Assembly: GCA_007127655.1 (NCBI GenBank)
Contig: SKYX01000099.1
Span: 1-5,746, forward strand
Length of the DNA: 5,746 nucleotides
Reading direction: 5' to 3'
Source of the DNA: Desulfonatronum sp.
GTDB taxonomy: Bacteria; Desulfobacterota; Desulfovibrionia; Desulfovibrionales; Desulfonatronaceae
Shown: piece after piece, positions 1-5,746 of the stretch
Numbering within the stretch: position 1 is the first letter of the stretch
How the letters are laid out: every line of letters begins with the position of its first letter
Program-made: the position numbers and the translations under genes
The notes under the pieces: model-generated
The model's database searches: none
Told to the model about the DNA's origin: nothing
Seen by the model: the letters and a program-made list of their open reading frames with translations, nothing else

Positions 1-28
1 AAACAGAATGTCCGCCTCAACCTTTTTT

Positions 29-32
29 GGAG
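29..32 (+). promoter_or_regulatory. Shine-Dalgarno that decides the RRM gene start
   Basis: GGAG lies 8 nt before the ATG at 41. It supports that start over the in-frame ATG at 8, for which only 7 nt of upstream sequence are visible. Confidence 0.6.
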
Positions 33-40
33 TTATTCGC

Positions 41-352
41 ATGTCAAGTAAGTTGTATGTTGGGAATTTGCCTTTTACCGCCCAGGAAGACGATGTTCGC
101 GATCTGTTCGCCACCTATGGCGAAGTTCTTTCCGTGGCCTTGATTAGTGATCGTGAAACAGGTCGTCCGCGTGGTTTCGCCTTCGTTGAAATGAACGAAG
201 CCGGAGCCCGTTCCGCCCAGGAGGCGTTGGACGGCAAGGATTTCCAGGGACGTAGCCTGCGCATCAACGAAGCTCAGGAACGTGCCCCCCGTCCCAGTGG
301 TGGCGGCGGTGGCGGGTACGGTGATAGGAACCGTCAGTCCAAACGCTGGTAA
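41..352 (+). CDS. RRM-domain RNA-binding protein, small glycine-tailed type
   Basis: The product is a 103-residue single-RRM protein of the small bacterial glycine-rich RNA-binding type, expected to bind single-stranded RNA in the cytoplasm. The RNP2 motif LYVGNL lies at residues 5-10 and RNP1 RGFAFVEM at 44-51, with the RNP aromatics Tyr6, Phe46 and Phe48 all present. The RRM fold spans about residues 4-78. A short basic, Gly-rich tail follows, with six glycines at 87-92 and the end QSKRW. The start at 41 is preferred because it has a GGAG at 29-32 with 8-nt spacing and begins directly at the RRM. An in-frame ATG at 8 would add 11 unconserved residues and place that GGAG inside the gene. A terminator follows at 391-429, so this is the last or only gene of its unit. 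Its promoter is outside the window. Homologues in cyanobacteria are often cold-induced, but no target can be named from the sequence. Confidence 0.92.
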   Translation: MSSKLYVGNLPFTAQEDDVRDLFATYGEVLSVALISDRETGRPRGFAFVEMNEAGARSAQEALDGKDFQGRSLRINEAQERAPRPSGGGGGGYGDRNRQSKRW

Positions 353-390
353 CGGCTACCCGACTGCATTGATTTAATAAGGCCCTTGCG

Positions 391-429
391 AAGCCCCGTC
401 CTCTATCTTCGTGAGGGCGGGGCTTTTTT
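391..429 (+). terminator. Strong intrinsic terminator after the RRM gene
   Basis: The arms at 391-403 and 413-425 form a 13-bp stem with one G-T wobble (399/417). The core is GC-rich (GCCCCG with CGGGGC), the loop is 9 nt (404-412), and a run of six T lies at 424-429. This is a textbook rho-independent terminator and should separate the RRM gene from infA. Confidence 0.9.
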
Positions 430-485
430 GCTTTCGCGCGGGCCTTGAAATTCATACTCCATATTTCGAAAAAGCTTCAACACTT

Positions 486-508
486 CCATACGTTCGCGAA
501 ACGTATGG
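486..508 (+). promoter_or_regulatory. Perfect inverted repeat in the infA leader (possible RNA hairpin or operator)
   Basis: CCATACGTT (486-494) and AACGTATGG (500-508) are exact reverse complements separated by the 5-nt loop CGCGA. The repeat ends 36 nt before the infA start codon, and no T-run follows, so it is not a terminator. If transcribed, it would form a 9-bp stem upstream of the ribosome binding site. As DNA it could be a protein binding site. Its role is unknown. No convincing -35/-10 pair is visible between the terminator at 429 and this repeat. A TTGAAA at 445-450 has no good -10 at the right distance. Confidence 0.45.
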
Positions 509-544
509 GGCGACCCGACCAACAAGACAACCCAAGGAGGTCAA

Positions 545-763
545 ATGGCTAAGGAAGAATGTATTGAAATGAGCGGCATTGTTCAGGAAGCCTTGCCGAG
601 CACCCTGTTTTCCGTGGAACTGGAGACCGGGCATACTATTTTGGGGCATCTGTGTGGAAAAATGCGCAAGTTCCGCATCCGCATTCTCCCCGGCGACAAG
701 GTCCGCGTTCAGCTGTCTCCCTACGACCTGACCAAGGGACGGATCGTTTTTCGAGAAAAATAG
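545..763 (+). CDS. infA: Translation initiation factor IF-1
   Basis: IF-1 occupies the 30S A site with IF-2 and IF-3 during initiation. The 72-residue product has the usual family length and is one S1-like OB fold. It opens with the family start MAKEE and IEM (7-9), has a GKMRK loop (38-42) for 16S rRNA contact, and ends with IRILPGD (45-51), SPYDL and KGRIVFR (64-70). One departure from common IF-1s is the GHLCG segment (34-38) where AHISG is usual, giving a cysteine at 37 in addition to Cys6. A near-perfect Shine-Dalgarno AAGGAGGT (534-541) precedes the ATG with a short 3-nt gap. The gene stands alone: none of the usual secY, map, rpmJ or rpsM neighbours is visible, and terminators flank it on both sides. 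It may therefore be a second, free-standing infA copy, although a sole relocated copy is not excluded. Confidence 0.96.
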   Translation: MAKEECIEMSGIVQEALPSTLFSVELETGHTILGHLCGKMRKFRIRILPGDKVRVQLSPYDLTKGRIVFREK

Positions 764-923
764 ACGCTCCCATTCTTCAAGGGGGCGGTTGCCAAAAGCT
801 CCGCCTCGGCCCGGCCCCCTTTTTCGTTTTTTACGATCCGCGAGTCCCCGGAACTTCTTTCAGGGGCGTCTTGCGTCCTTGGACTCTTTTGCCGTCATGC
901 CAGAAACTCCCCTCGCTCCGTTT
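764..923. other. Convergent intergenic region between infA and typA
   Basis: These 160 nt hold the infA terminator and, further on, a short inverted repeat GAGTCC (842-847) with GGACTC (881-886) followed on the plus strand by only four T. I see no credible gene, and no clear intrinsic terminator for typA on the minus strand. Confidence 0.5.
779..824 (+). terminator. Likely intrinsic terminator after infA
   Basis: AAGGGGGC (779-786) pairs exactly with GCCCCCTT (814-821). A T-run to 824 follows, then a second run of six T at 827-832. The loop of about 27 nt is long for a terminator but can fold internally. An alternative stem, GGCGG (784-788) with CCGCC (801-805), competes with it. The hairpin starts 15 nt after the infA stop. 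In the reverse direction it lacks a good T-run, so it is unlikely to serve typA. Confidence 0.7.
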
Positions 924-2747
924 CTATTTTCCCCCCAGAACATGCCGCTTGGAAGCTGAAAGAACCGTCTTGCGCAGCCGGATGGAATGTGGCGTGACCT
1001 CCAGCAGTTCGTCCTCCCGGATGAAATGCAGGGCCCACTCCAGGGTCAACGGCAGGACCGGGGTCAGGATAACTGCCTCGTCCTTGCCCGAGGCGCGCAT
1101 ATTGGACAGCTTCTTCTCCTTGCAGGGATTGACGTTCAGGTCGCTCTCCCGGTTATGCTCGCCGACGATCATCCCTTCGTAGACCGGTTCGCCCGGTGAA
1201 ACGAACAGCCTGCCCCGGGGCTCCAGGTTGAACAGGGCGTAGGGCACCGCGGTCCCTGCCCGGTCAGCCACGATGGACCCCATGAACCGGGTCGGGAAGT
1301 CCCCCCGGTACTCCTCGTAGCCGGAAAAGTAGGAATTCATCACCCCAGTGCCCTTGGTGTCGGTCAAAAACTCGTCCCGGTAACCGATCAGCCCTCGGGA
1401 AGGAATGGTGAATTCCACCCGCACCCGACCGGTGCCTTTGTTCACCAGATTGGACATCCGCCCTTTGCGGATGGACAGCTTTTCCGTGACCACTCCCAAA
1501 AAAATCTCCTCGCAGTCCACGAACAGGTGCTCCATGGGTTCGTGGCGCTTCCCGCCCACATCCTTATAAATCACCTCGGGCCGCCCCACGCCCAACTCGT
1601 ACCCTTCCCGGCGCATGGTTTCGATCAGGATGGCCATCTGGAATTCGCCCCGGCCCTTGACCAGAAAGCTGTCCCGCTCCTCGGCCTCCTCCACGCGGAT
1701 GGCCACGTTGCTCAGGGATTCCTTGACCAGGCGCTCCCAGATTTTACGGGACTGAACAAACTTGCCTTCCCGTCCGGCCAGCGGTGAAGTGTTAATGGTG
1801 AATTTCATGGCCACGGTGGGCTCGTCCACGGCAATCCTTTTCAAGCCCGAGGGTTCGGCCTTGGTGCAGATGGTATCCCCAATATGCACATTCTCGATCC
1901 CGGCCAGCACCGCGATATCACCAGGCCCCACGTCCGCGGCCTCTTGCAGACTCAGACCCGCATAGGTCTGCAACTTGGTCACCCGCAGGGGAAGGTGTTC
2001 GCCCGCGGCGTCGATGCAGACCAATTGCTCGTTCTGCCGGGCCTGCCCGTTGACCACACGGCCGATGGCCAACCGGCCCAGATAGTCCGAATAGCCCAGG
2101 TCCGCCACCAGCATCTGAAACGGTTTGTCCGGATCATAGGCCGGCCCGGGGATGGTCTGCAAAATTGCGTCGAACAGCGGGTGCAGATTTTCCCCGGGCT
2201 CGTCCAGGGAGAGCGTGGCCAGTCCGTCCCGGGCAACGGCGTACAAAACCGGAAAATCGAGCTGCTCCTCAGAAGCATCCAGGTCGATGAACAGGTCGTA
2301 GACCTCGTCCAGCACCTCGGCCACCCGAGCATCCTGGCGGTCGATCTTGTTGATGACCACGATGAGCTTCAGCTTGGCTTCCAGGGTCTTCTTGAGCACG
2401 AACCGGGTCTGGGGCAGTGGCCCTTCCGAGGCGTCCACCAACAGCACCGCGCCATCGGCCATGGACAGGGAGCGCTCCACCTCCCCACCGAAGTCCGCGT
2501 GTCCCGGGGTGTCGATGATGTTGATCTTCACACCCTTCCAGGACACGGCACAGTTTTTGGCCGCAATGGTGATCCCGCGCTCCCGCTCCAGATCCATGGA
2601 ATCCATGATCCGCTCGGCCACTTCCTGGTTATCCCGAAACAGCCCGCTCTGCCTGAACAGCCCGTCCACCAGTGTGGTCTTGCCGTGATCGACGTGGGCG
2701 ATGATGGCGATGTTGCGAATCGCCGGATTGATAGTTTTTTGTGTCAT
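924..2747 (-). CDS. typA: Translational GTPase TypA/BipA
   Basis: TypA is a ribosome-binding GTPase related to EF-G and LepA. In E. coli it assists 50S assembly and growth at low temperature and under stress. The 607 residues match the family length. G1 is AHVDHGKT (17-24), the switch I region ends in RERGIT (55-60), G3 is DTPGH (79-83) with catalytic His83, and G4 is NKID (133-136). The G5 loop reads AVAR (170-173) where E. coli has ASAL. Domains II, III and V follow, then the TypA-specific C-terminal region, which includes NMRASGKD (549-556) and IRLRK near the end. The ATG at 2747 fits the usual short N-terminus before [12 protein letters not shown]. The preceding 30 nt contain no Shine-Dalgarno, and no alternative in-frame start lies just upstream. 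The gene follows the DUF853 gene by 63 nt with no terminator between, so it may be the last gene of that operon. A TAATAT (minus strand, 2800-2795) lacks a matching -35. Confidence 0.97.
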   Translation of the reverse strand: MTQKTINPAIRNIAIIAHVDHGKTTLVDGLFRQSGLFRDNQEVAERIMDSMDLERERGITIAAKNCAVSWKGVKINIIDTPGHADFGGEVERSLSMADGAVLLVDASEGPLPQTRFVLKKTLEAKLKLIVVINKIDRQDARVAEVLDEVYDLFIDLDASEEQLDFPVLYAVARDGLATLSLDEPGENLHPLFDAILQTIPGPAYDPDKPFQMLVADLGYSDYLGRLAIGRVVNGQARQNEQLVCIDAAGEHLPLRVTKLQTYAGLSLQEAADVGPGDIAVLAGIENVHIGDTICTKAEPSGLKRIAVDEPTVAMKFTINTSPLAGREGKFVQSRKIWERLVKESLSNVAIRVEEAEERDSFLVKGRGEFQMAILIETMRREGYELGVGRPEVIYKDVGGKRHEPMEHLFVDCEEIFLGVVTEKLSIRKGRMSNLVNKGTGRVRVEFTIPSRGLIGYRDEFLTDTKGTGVMNSYFSGYEEYRGDFPTRFMGSIVADRAGTAVPYALFNLEPRGRLFVSPGEPVYEGMIVGEHNRESDLNVNPCKEKKLSNMRASGKDEAVILTPVLPLTLEWALHFIREDELLEVTPHSIRLRKTVLSASKRHVLGGK

Positions 2748-2810
2748 GTGTGGTGTGGTTAAAATGTTGAAGATGGATATGGTGGCGTCGAGAGATATTA
2801 CCGTCGTGTC

Positions 2811-4328
2811 TTATTTCTTGCCGCCCATCAGCCCGCCCAGTACGCCGCGCAGCACTTGGCGGCCGATCTGGTTGCCCACGGTGCGCATGGCGGACTTGCC
2901 CATGGCTTCCAGGGCGCCCTGACGGCGCTTGGAACCCAGCAGGAAGTCCCGCATGGCCCCGGTGACACCTCCTGGAGTACCATCGGAGGTCTTCTCGGGC
3001 CGAGAAGACTTCCCTTCAGATACGCCACTCTCAGCCGATTTCGCGGCCACAGCCTCCGCGGCCCGGGCCTGGAGGATCTCATAGGCGGACTCGCGGTCAA
3101 CGGGCGTATCGTATTTTCCGCCCAAGGGGCTGCGTCCGCGAACAAGTTGCCGCTCTTCCGGCGTGATCACGCCGATCCGGCACCGCGGCGGAGCGACCAG
3201 GGCCCGTTCCACGGGCAGCGGGATGCCCTTGTCCTGCAAGGTGGTCACCAGGGCCTCGCCCACGGCCATGGCGGTCAGGGACTGGAGCACGTCCACCGCG
3301 GGATTGGGCGGAAAGGTCTGGGCCGCAACGCGCACGGCCTTTTGGTCTCGCGGCGTGTAAGCCCTTAGCGCGTGCTGGATGCGGTTGCCCAGCTGCCCCA
3401 AAATCTCCTGAGGCACGTCGTCCGGATACTGGCTGCAAAAATACACGCCCACGCCCTTGGACCGGATCAGCCGGACCACCTGCTCCACCCTCTGCCGCAA
3501 GGCCGAAGGCACGTCGGCGAAAAGCAGATGAGCCTCGTCGAAAAAGAAGACCATCTTCGGCAAATCCCGGTCTCCCACCTCGGGCAGGGTCTCGAACAGC
3601 TCCGAGAGCATCCAAAGCAGGAAGCTGGAATACATCCTGGGCCGCAGGTAGAGCTTCTCCGCGGCCAGGACGTTGACGATCCCCCGGCCGGACATGTCTT
3701 GGCGCATGAAATCCGACAATTCCAGCGCCGGTTCCCCGAAAAACAGGTCCCCGCCGTCCCCGTCCAGCCGAAGCAGGGCCCGCTGGATCGCGGCCAGGGA
3801 GGAGGAATGAACCAGCCCGAACCGGGCCGACACGCTCTTCACGTTCTCCGAAGTGAAGATCAGCAGGGAGCGCAGGTCCTTGAGGTCCAGCAGGAGCAGC
3901 CCTTCCTCGTCCGCCAGACGGAAGACGATCTCCAGTACCCCGGCCTGGATGTCGTTGAGTTCCATCAGCCGGGCCAGCAAGGTCGGCCCCATCTGGGAGA
4001 CCGTGGTGCGCAGCGGGTGCCCCAGCTCGCCGAAGATGTCCCAAAACAGGACCGGATTCGACTCGTTGGCGTAGCCCTCGATCCCTATGCTCTCCAACCG
4101 CGACCGGATCCGGTCGTTCATGGCCCCGGGCATGGCCAGCCCGGCCAGGTCGCCCTTGACGTCCGCCAGAAACACCGGCACCCCGAGCCGGGAAAAGCCC
4201 TCGGCCAGGACCATCAGGGAAACGCTCTTCCCCGTCCCCGTGGCCCCGGCGATCATCCCGTGCCGGTTGGCGTACCGTCCATGCAGAAACACCTGCTCCC
4301 GGCCCTTGCCGATCAGGATCGTGTTCAT
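2811..4328 (-). CDS. HerA-like DUF853 P-loop ATPase (YjgR family)
   Basis: This 505-residue protein belongs to the DUF853 family (E. coli YjgR, about 500 residues), an ASCE/HerA-FtsK-like ATPase. Its substrate and physiological role are not established. The Walker A motif GATGTGKS is at residues 28-35 and Walker B FFFDEAH at 261-267. An S-Q pair in YFCSQYP (296-302) fits sensor I, and the NRIQHALRAYTPRDQK region (315-330) is a candidate arginine-finger segment. Residues about 420-455 form a low-complexity A/S/E/K/G linker. The tail GRQVLRGVLGGLMGGKK is basic and glycine-rich, as in this family. The ATG at 4328 is chosen because GGAG lies 6 nt upstream and the protein then starts at the conserved NTILIGKG. 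An in-frame ATG at 4388 would add 20 residues overlapping the antitoxin gene. No nurA-like nuclease partner is present. The antitoxin gene lies 22 nt upstream and typA 63 nt downstream on the same strand. Confidence 0.93.
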   Translation of the reverse strand: MNTILIGKGREQVFLHGRYANRHGMIAGATGTGKSVSLMVLAEGFSRLGVPVFLADVKGDLAGLAMPGAMNDRIRSRLESIGIEGYANESNPVLFWDIFGELGHPLRTTVSQMGPTLLARLMELNDIQAGVLEIVFRLADEEGLLLLDLKDLRSLLIFTSENVKSVSARFGLVHSSSLAAIQRALLRLDGDGGDLFFGEPALELSDFMRQDMSGRGIVNVLAAEKLYLRPRMYSSFLLWMLSELFETLPEVGDRDLPKMVFFFDEAHLLFADVPSALRQRVEQVVRLIRSKGVGVYFCSQYPDDVPQEILGQLGNRIQHALRAYTPRDQKAVRVAAQTFPPNPAVDVLQSLTAMAVGEALVTTLQDKGIPLPVERALVAPPRCRIGVITPEERQLVRGRSPLGGKYDTPVDRESAYEILQARAAEAVAAKSAESGVSEGKSSRPEKTSDGTPGGVTGAMRDFLLGSKRRQGALEAMGKSAMRTVGNQIGRQVLRGVLGGLMGGKK

Positions 4329-4334
4329 GGTCTT

Positions 4335-4338
4335 CTCC
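4335..4338 (-). promoter_or_regulatory. Shine-Dalgarno that decides the DUF853 start
   Basis: On the minus strand GGAG lies 6 nt before the ATG at 4328, in the 22-nt gap after the antitoxin stop codon. It supports the shorter start over the in-frame ATG at 4388. Confidence 0.65.
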
Positions 4339-4350
4339 AGTTGAAACCAT

Positions 4351-4581
4351 TCAAAAGTCACGATACGCAACGTTGTCAAAGGGGCCATCCCACTCGCTCA
4401 ACGTGCTCTCCAGGCAATGAAGATAGTCAACCTCAAGATCCGACAGTCGCCGAACGCCGGCCACGCCTTCCTGCTTGATTTCCCGGACGATAACGTCTCC
4501 AGGGCCAATCAGCATGGCTTTTCGAACGTCTTGAGGAATGGTTGTCCGCCCTTTGGACGTGATCTTCGAGGTGGCTGTCAT
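4351..4581 (-). CDS. AbrB/SpoVT-fold antitoxin, PrlF-like, without an adjacent toxin
   Basis: The 76-residue product has an N-terminal swapped-hairpin AbrB DNA-binding domain (about residues 4-45). It includes the hallmark SKITSKGRTTIP (5-16), then VRKAM and GPGDVI (26-31). The C-terminal tail LESTLSEW (57-64) plus AYRDF (72-76) is typical of antitoxins annotated as PrlF or AbrB/MazE-like. In that class this tail normally contacts a toxin, often of the PemK/MazF type, encoded just downstream. Here the next gene, 22 nt away, is the DUF853 ATPase, and no toxin-sized reading frame intervenes. The ATG at 4581 is chosen over an in-frame TTG at 4587 because GGGAGG sits 6 nt before the ATG but directly abuts the TTG. 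Proteins of this class usually repress their own promoter. The candidate promoter at 4636-4664 contains a small palindrome. It could act as an orphan regulator instead of an antitoxin. Confidence 0.85.
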   Translation of the reverse strand: MTATSKITSKGRTTIPQDVRKAMLIGPGDVIVREIKQEGVAGVRRLSDLEVDYLHCLESTLSEWDGPFDNVAYRDF

Positions 4582-4587
4582 TGCCAA

Positions 4588-4593
4588 CCTCCC
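4588..4593 (-). promoter_or_regulatory. Shine-Dalgarno that decides the antitoxin start
   Basis: On the minus strand GGGAGG lies 6 nt before the ATG at 4581 and immediately abuts the TTG at 4587, which rules that TTG out as the likely start. Confidence 0.7.
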
Positions 4594-4635
4594 TGGGAAA
4601 CCGAGTTGGGAAAGATCATGAGTGAAAACTTTTTT

Positions 4636-4664
4636 ATCCTACAGAGTGAATAATCGGTTGTAAA
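4636..4664 (-). promoter_or_regulatory. Candidate sigma-70 promoter for the antitoxin-DUF853 genes
   Basis: On the minus strand, TTTACA (4664-4659, five of six to TTGACA) and TAGGAT (4641-4636, four of six to TATAAT) are separated by exactly 17 nt. A start of transcription near 4629 would give a leader of roughly 48 nt. The palindrome TTGTAAACAA (4658-4667) overlaps the -35 and is a possible operator for the AbrB-like product. This rests on pattern matching only. Confidence 0.42.
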
Positions 4665-4767
4665 CAAACGATGTTGTTGGACCGACTTTCTTTGATCCCG
4701 AATCACGTCCCGGATTGGACATCCGCCGCTCAAGCGGGCAAAATTATGCGGTTGTTTTCTCTTGGAC

Positions 4768-4773
4768 AAGGAG
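4768..4773 (+). promoter_or_regulatory. Shine-Dalgarno of the GspF/PilC gene
   Basis: AAGGAG ends 4 nt before the GTG at 4778 and supports this non-ATG start. The spacing is short, similar to that of infA in this window. Confidence 0.65.
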
Positions 4774-4777
4774 CACC

Positions 4778-5746
4778 GTGCCGACATTCCAATATGTGGC
4801 CCTGGATCAGCAGGGCGAACAGCGCAAGGGGCTGTGCGAGGCCGAAAGCCGCGCCACGGCCTATGCCAGACTCCAGGAACAAGGGCTCTTGCCGATCCGT
4901 CTCGGCAACGCCGGGCATGCGCAGGGCCGCACTCTGCGCGGCCTGCTTTCCCCCGGCTCCTGGCCGCGGCGCATCCGCCTGGACGAATCCTTCTACTCCC
5001 TGGGCATGATGGTCCAGGGGGGCGGGTCCCTGGCCCAGAGCCTGGACCTGCTGGCCCGGATGTCCTCCGGCGCCTCGGCCCGGTTCTGGGTCCGGATTCG
5101 CGACGCGGTGGAAGGCGGCCAGGCCTTTTCCCAGGCCTTGCAAGATCATCCGGGCGTCGTCTCCCCAGTGTACGCGGCCATGATCCAGGTGGCCGAGCAG
5201 GTAGGCCGGTTGGGCGAAGTTCTGGAGCGCATCGCCCGGTATGAAGAAGGCCGCCGGGACTTCCGGGAAAAGCTGCTCACCTCCCTGGGCTATCCCCTGA
5301 CCATCCTGATCATCGGCCTGGGCGCGGTCTTTTTCCTGCTTTCCCGGGTCCTGCCCCGGATCGCGGACATCGTCACCGCCTCGGCCGGGGAATTGGCCTG
5401 GGACACTCGCCTGCTCTTGAATGTCGGGTCCTGGATGGAGTCCTGGGGCAGTTTGCTACTGCTGGGTCTGGTCGGGACGGCCTTCCTCGGCGTGGCCACC
5501 TACAAGCATCGCCCAAGCTGGCGCATCCGCCTGGACCGCCTGCTCTGGCGGCTGCCGGTAGTCCAGAAAGGCGTTCTGGCCCGCTTTTCCGGCCTGGTTT
5601 CCTTTCAGATCCAGGCCGGAATCCCCCTGGTCCAGGCCTTGCAAAGCTCGGCCCAGGGAGTGGGGTCGCTTTTTTTCCGGGAAAAAATGCTCCAGGCCGC
5701 CCGGGAAGTCTCCACCGGCCAACCGTTGGACGGCGTGCTTTGGAAA
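4778..5746 (+). CDS. Type II secretion / type IV pilus inner-membrane platform protein (GspF/PilC family), 3' truncated by window
   Basis: GspF/PilC proteins form the polytopic inner-membrane platform that couples the assembly ATPase to pseudopilus or pilus growth. The frame opens with GTG and stays open for 323 codons to the last base of the window, so roughly 80 residues of a usual 400 are missing. The N-terminus reads PTFQYVALDQQG, the classic family start. The first F domain (about 68-190) includes the conserved VAEQVGRLGEVLERIA (138-153). The first membrane segment is about 170-189, followed by LPRIADI. A second hydrophobic segment lies at about 226-241, and a second F domain starts near 269 with FQIQAGIPLVQAL (276-288). 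The N-terminus is short, as in GspF, but gspF versus pilC cannot be settled without the following genes. The gene is first in its unit, transcribed away from the antitoxin, with no gspE/pilB upstream in the window. Confidence 0.9.
   Translation, partial: MPTFQYVALDQQGEQRKGLCEAESRATAYARLQEQGLLPIRLGNAGHAQGRTLRGLLSPGSWPRRIRLDESFYSLGMMVQGGGSLAQSLDLLARMSSGASARFWVRIRDAVEGGQAFSQALQDHPGVVSPVYAAMIQVAEQVGRLGEVLERIARYEEGRRDFREKLLTSLGYPLTILIIGLGAVFFLLSRVLPRIADIVTASAGELAWDTRLLLNVGSWMESWGSLLLLGLVGTAFLGVATYKHRPSWRIRLDRLLWRLPVVQKGVLARFSGLVSFQIQAGIPLVQALQSSAQGVGSLFFREKMLQAAREVSTGQPLDGVLWK

Larger units (their letters stand above)
4582..4777. other. Divergent intergenic region between the antitoxin and GspF/PilC genes
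   Basis: These 196 nt are visibly more AT-rich than the genes on either side. They hold the candidate antitoxin promoter and a small inverted repeat CCGC (4726-4729) with GCGG (4734-4737) upstream of the plus-strand gene. I found no convincing plus-strand -35/-10 pair. I see no RNA gene. Confidence 0.5.

Noticed and set aside
8..40. Upstream ATG extending the RRM protein by 11 residues
   Set aside because: The extension is not RRM-like, and the good GGAG at 29-32 would fall inside the coding region. The ATG at 41 fits the family.
445..473. TTGAAA as a -35 for infA
   Set aside because: The hexamer 17 nt downstream is GAAAAA, which is not a plausible -10, and other spacings are no better.
652..1182. 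Open frame of 176 codons spanning infA and the end of typA
   Set aside because: It overlaps infA out of frame, runs through the infA terminator and into antisense typA, and has no domain.
1884..2762. Open frame of 292 codons on the plus strand, opposite typA
   Set aside because: It lies antisense to the strongly conserved typA sequence. Its product has no recognisable domain and is rich in His, Gln, Val and Leu in the pattern expected from the reverse complement of a GC-rich gene.
3097..4350. Open frame of 417 codons on the minus strand in another frame of the DUF853 gene
   Set aside because: The product is low-complexity Gly/Arg/Ala/Pro with no domain, and the overlapping DUF853 frame carries intact Walker motifs. 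It is a high-GC shadow.
3372..4478. Open frame of 368 codons on the plus strand, opposite DUF853 and the antitoxin
   Set aside because: It spans two real genes in antisense, has no recognisable motif, and has the Gln/His/Pro-rich composition of an antisense shadow.
4715..4731. Possible sigma-54 promoter before the GspF/PilC gene
   Set aside because: The GG and GC pairs are 9 nt apart where 10 are needed, and the TT before GC is absent.

Overview
The window carries six protein genes and looks like ordinary chromosomal sequence from a GC-rich Gram-negative bacterium. The mix of a small glycine-tailed RRM protein, a free-standing infA, typA, a DUF853 ATPase and a GspF/PilC protein fits the Desulfovibrio-like Desulfobacterota. 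That placement is an inference from gene content and protein style and is not proven by a marker gene.

Layout. Positions 41-352 (+) encode a single-RRM RNA-binding protein, closed by a strong intrinsic terminator at 391-429. Positions 545-763 (+) encode translation initiation factor IF-1, behind a leader with a perfect 9-bp hairpin and followed by a second terminator near 779-824. A minus-strand block then converges on infA. Read in its own direction it is: an AbrB/PrlF-type antitoxin (4581-4351), a HerA-like DUF853 ATPase (4328-2811) and the translational GTPase TypA/BipA (2747-924). The gaps are 22 and 63 nt, so co-transcription is plausible. A 196-nt divergent intergenic region (4582-4777) separates the antitoxin from a plus-strand type II secretion/type IV pilus inner-membrane platform gene (GspF/PilC family). 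That gene starts with GTG at 4778 and runs off the window end in an open frame.

How the genes work together. Three of the six products (RRM protein, IF-1, TypA) act on RNA or the ribosome. Homologues of each are linked to cold or stress translation in other bacteria, so a loose translation-adaptation neighbourhood is possible, although they lie in separate transcription units. The antitoxin has no toxin gene next to it. Its normal partner position is occupied by the DUF853 ATPase, which is the least expected arrangement here. I see no mobile element, CRISPR array, tRNA or rRNA, and no convincing undescribed system. The points most worth a second look are the orphan antitoxin joined to DUF853, the infA leader hairpin and the Shine-Dalgarno-less typA start.
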